A stretch of 16,734 bases of DNA, taken from the NCBI GenBank assembly GCA_964407665.1, contig CAYOWK010000069.1, positions 1 to 16,734 of the forward strand, read 5' to 3'. The notes under the pieces were generated by a model, which ran no database searches, was not told where the DNA came from, and saw only the letters and a program-made list of their open reading frames with translations. Shown here piece by piece: positions 14,573-16,734 of the stretch (within the stretch, counting starts at the first letter, position 1; the number at the start of each line of letters is the position of its first letter). The stretch comes from CAYOWK01 sp964407665 (GTDB lineage: Bacteria > Pseudomonadota > Alphaproteobacteria > Caulobacterales > Hyphomonadaceae). The translations under genes were made by a program, and so were the position numbers.

Positions 14573-14656
14573 CACCTGCTCCCGATCTTCGAACATCCCG
14601 GTTGAAGGGGCTACTTCATCCCGATCCCTCTGCGGCCAAAACGCGCGAACACGGCG

Positions 14657-15037
14657 TTAGATGCGGGCGCGATAGAAGGCCAGTGCCATGCCGTTGGGAT
14701 CATGAACACCAAATTCACGCGTGCCCCACGGCGTATCCCTCACAGCCATCCCCTCCCGTAGCACGCCCCTGGTTCGGTACTCCTCGAACAGCGCATCGGG
14801 ATCATCGACTTCAAAACGATAGGCGGGGCAGTCGCCATCCTCCGCCGCGAAGCTGGCGACGTCATGCCACTGCAAGTGTATCTCGACGTCGTCGCGTTTC
14901 ACGCCCGCGTACAGCACGGGGTCTCCGCCATCATCGAAGGTCTTCCGGAAGCCAAGCTTCTCGACATACCACGAAACGGCCTCCGCAACGTTGCGTGCGC
15001 CAAGGACAGGGTGAACGAAGCGGAAGTGCGCTTGCAA
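14657..15037 (-). CDS. VOC (glyoxalase/bleomycin-resistance) family protein
   Basis: 126 residues, two beta-alpha-beta-beta-beta units. The first has FVHPVLGARNVAEAVSWYVEKLG and VEIHLQWHD; the second has AYRFEVDDPDALFEEYRTRG and FGVHDPNGMALAFYRA. Histidines H9 and H54 are at places where metal ligands occur, but the usual glutamate of the last strand is replaced by a hydrophobic stretch (ALAFYRA), so a canonical metal site is doubtful. Such small VOC proteins are often sequestration proteins or of unknown role. The start is TTG at 15037, two bases after the MCM stop, with GGGG inside the last MCM codons as RBS. Co-transcription with MCM is very likely. It is not a clear methylmalonyl-CoA epimerase. 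Confidence 0.85.
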   Translation of the reverse strand: MQAHFRFVHPVLGARNVAEAVSWYVEKLGFRKTFDDGGDPVLYAGVKRDDVEIHLQWHDVASFAAEDGDCPAYRFEVDDPDALFEEYRTRGVLREGMAVRDTPWGTREFGVHDPNGMALAFYRARI

Positions 15038-15039
15038 TG

Positions 15040-16734
<1,695 letters not shown>

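Noticed and set aside
14657..15037. VOC gene as methylmalonyl-CoA epimerase
   Set aside because: Position fits, but the family pattern is that of bleomycin-resistance-like VOC proteins and the final glutamate ligand is not seen; kept only as an open question.

Overview
This is chromosomal DNA of high G+C content from an alphaproteobacterium. It most resembles the Caulobacterales/Hyphomonadaceae type, because of the coxC-DUF983 order, the lipoprotein of the CC0125/CC1285 type first named in Caulobacter, the OmpA/H3TH gene pair and a methylmalonyl-CoA mutase with a MeaB chaperone. The lineage is inferred from gene content, not from a marker gene. The genes are tightly packed. I see no insertion sequence, phage gene, CRISPR array or foreign-looking stretch.

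Left part (1-2771, plus strand): the 3' half of coxC (cytochrome c oxidase subunit III) with its terminator, a DUF983 zinc-ribbon membrane protein, a PepSY membrane protein and an RluB-type pseudouridine synthase with a repetitive basic tail. Middle (2772-6932): a hotdog thioesterase on the minus strand, a 20-bp perfect palindrome, a self-contained tRNA-Trp unit (promoter, gene, terminator), a 5'-nucleotidase lipoprotein on the plus strand, and two overlapping minus-strand genes for a SpoU-type RNA methyltransferase and a COG1092-like methyltransferase.

Right-middle (7026-10949): an envelope operon pairs an OmpA-type peptidoglycan-binding protein with a membrane-anchored coiled-coil/H3TH protein. 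Facing it on the minus strand is a two-gene unit, an exported ClpP-like protein followed by a GFA-type zinc protein. Right part (11068-16734): MeaB on the minus strand, a 3D-domain lipoprotein on the plus strand, then a minus-strand series read as MCM (cut by the window edge), a VOC protein, a CC0125-type lipoprotein and a membrane-anchored EEP-family hydrolase. MCM and MeaB act together in propionyl-CoA/methylmalonyl-CoA metabolism although four or more genes lie between them.

Most of the window is ordinary housekeeping and envelope content. The least explained items are the palindrome between the thioesterase and tRNA-Trp, the OmpA/H3TH pair with its duplicated motif, and the ClpP-like/GFA coupling. 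No clearly new defence or mobile system is visible.
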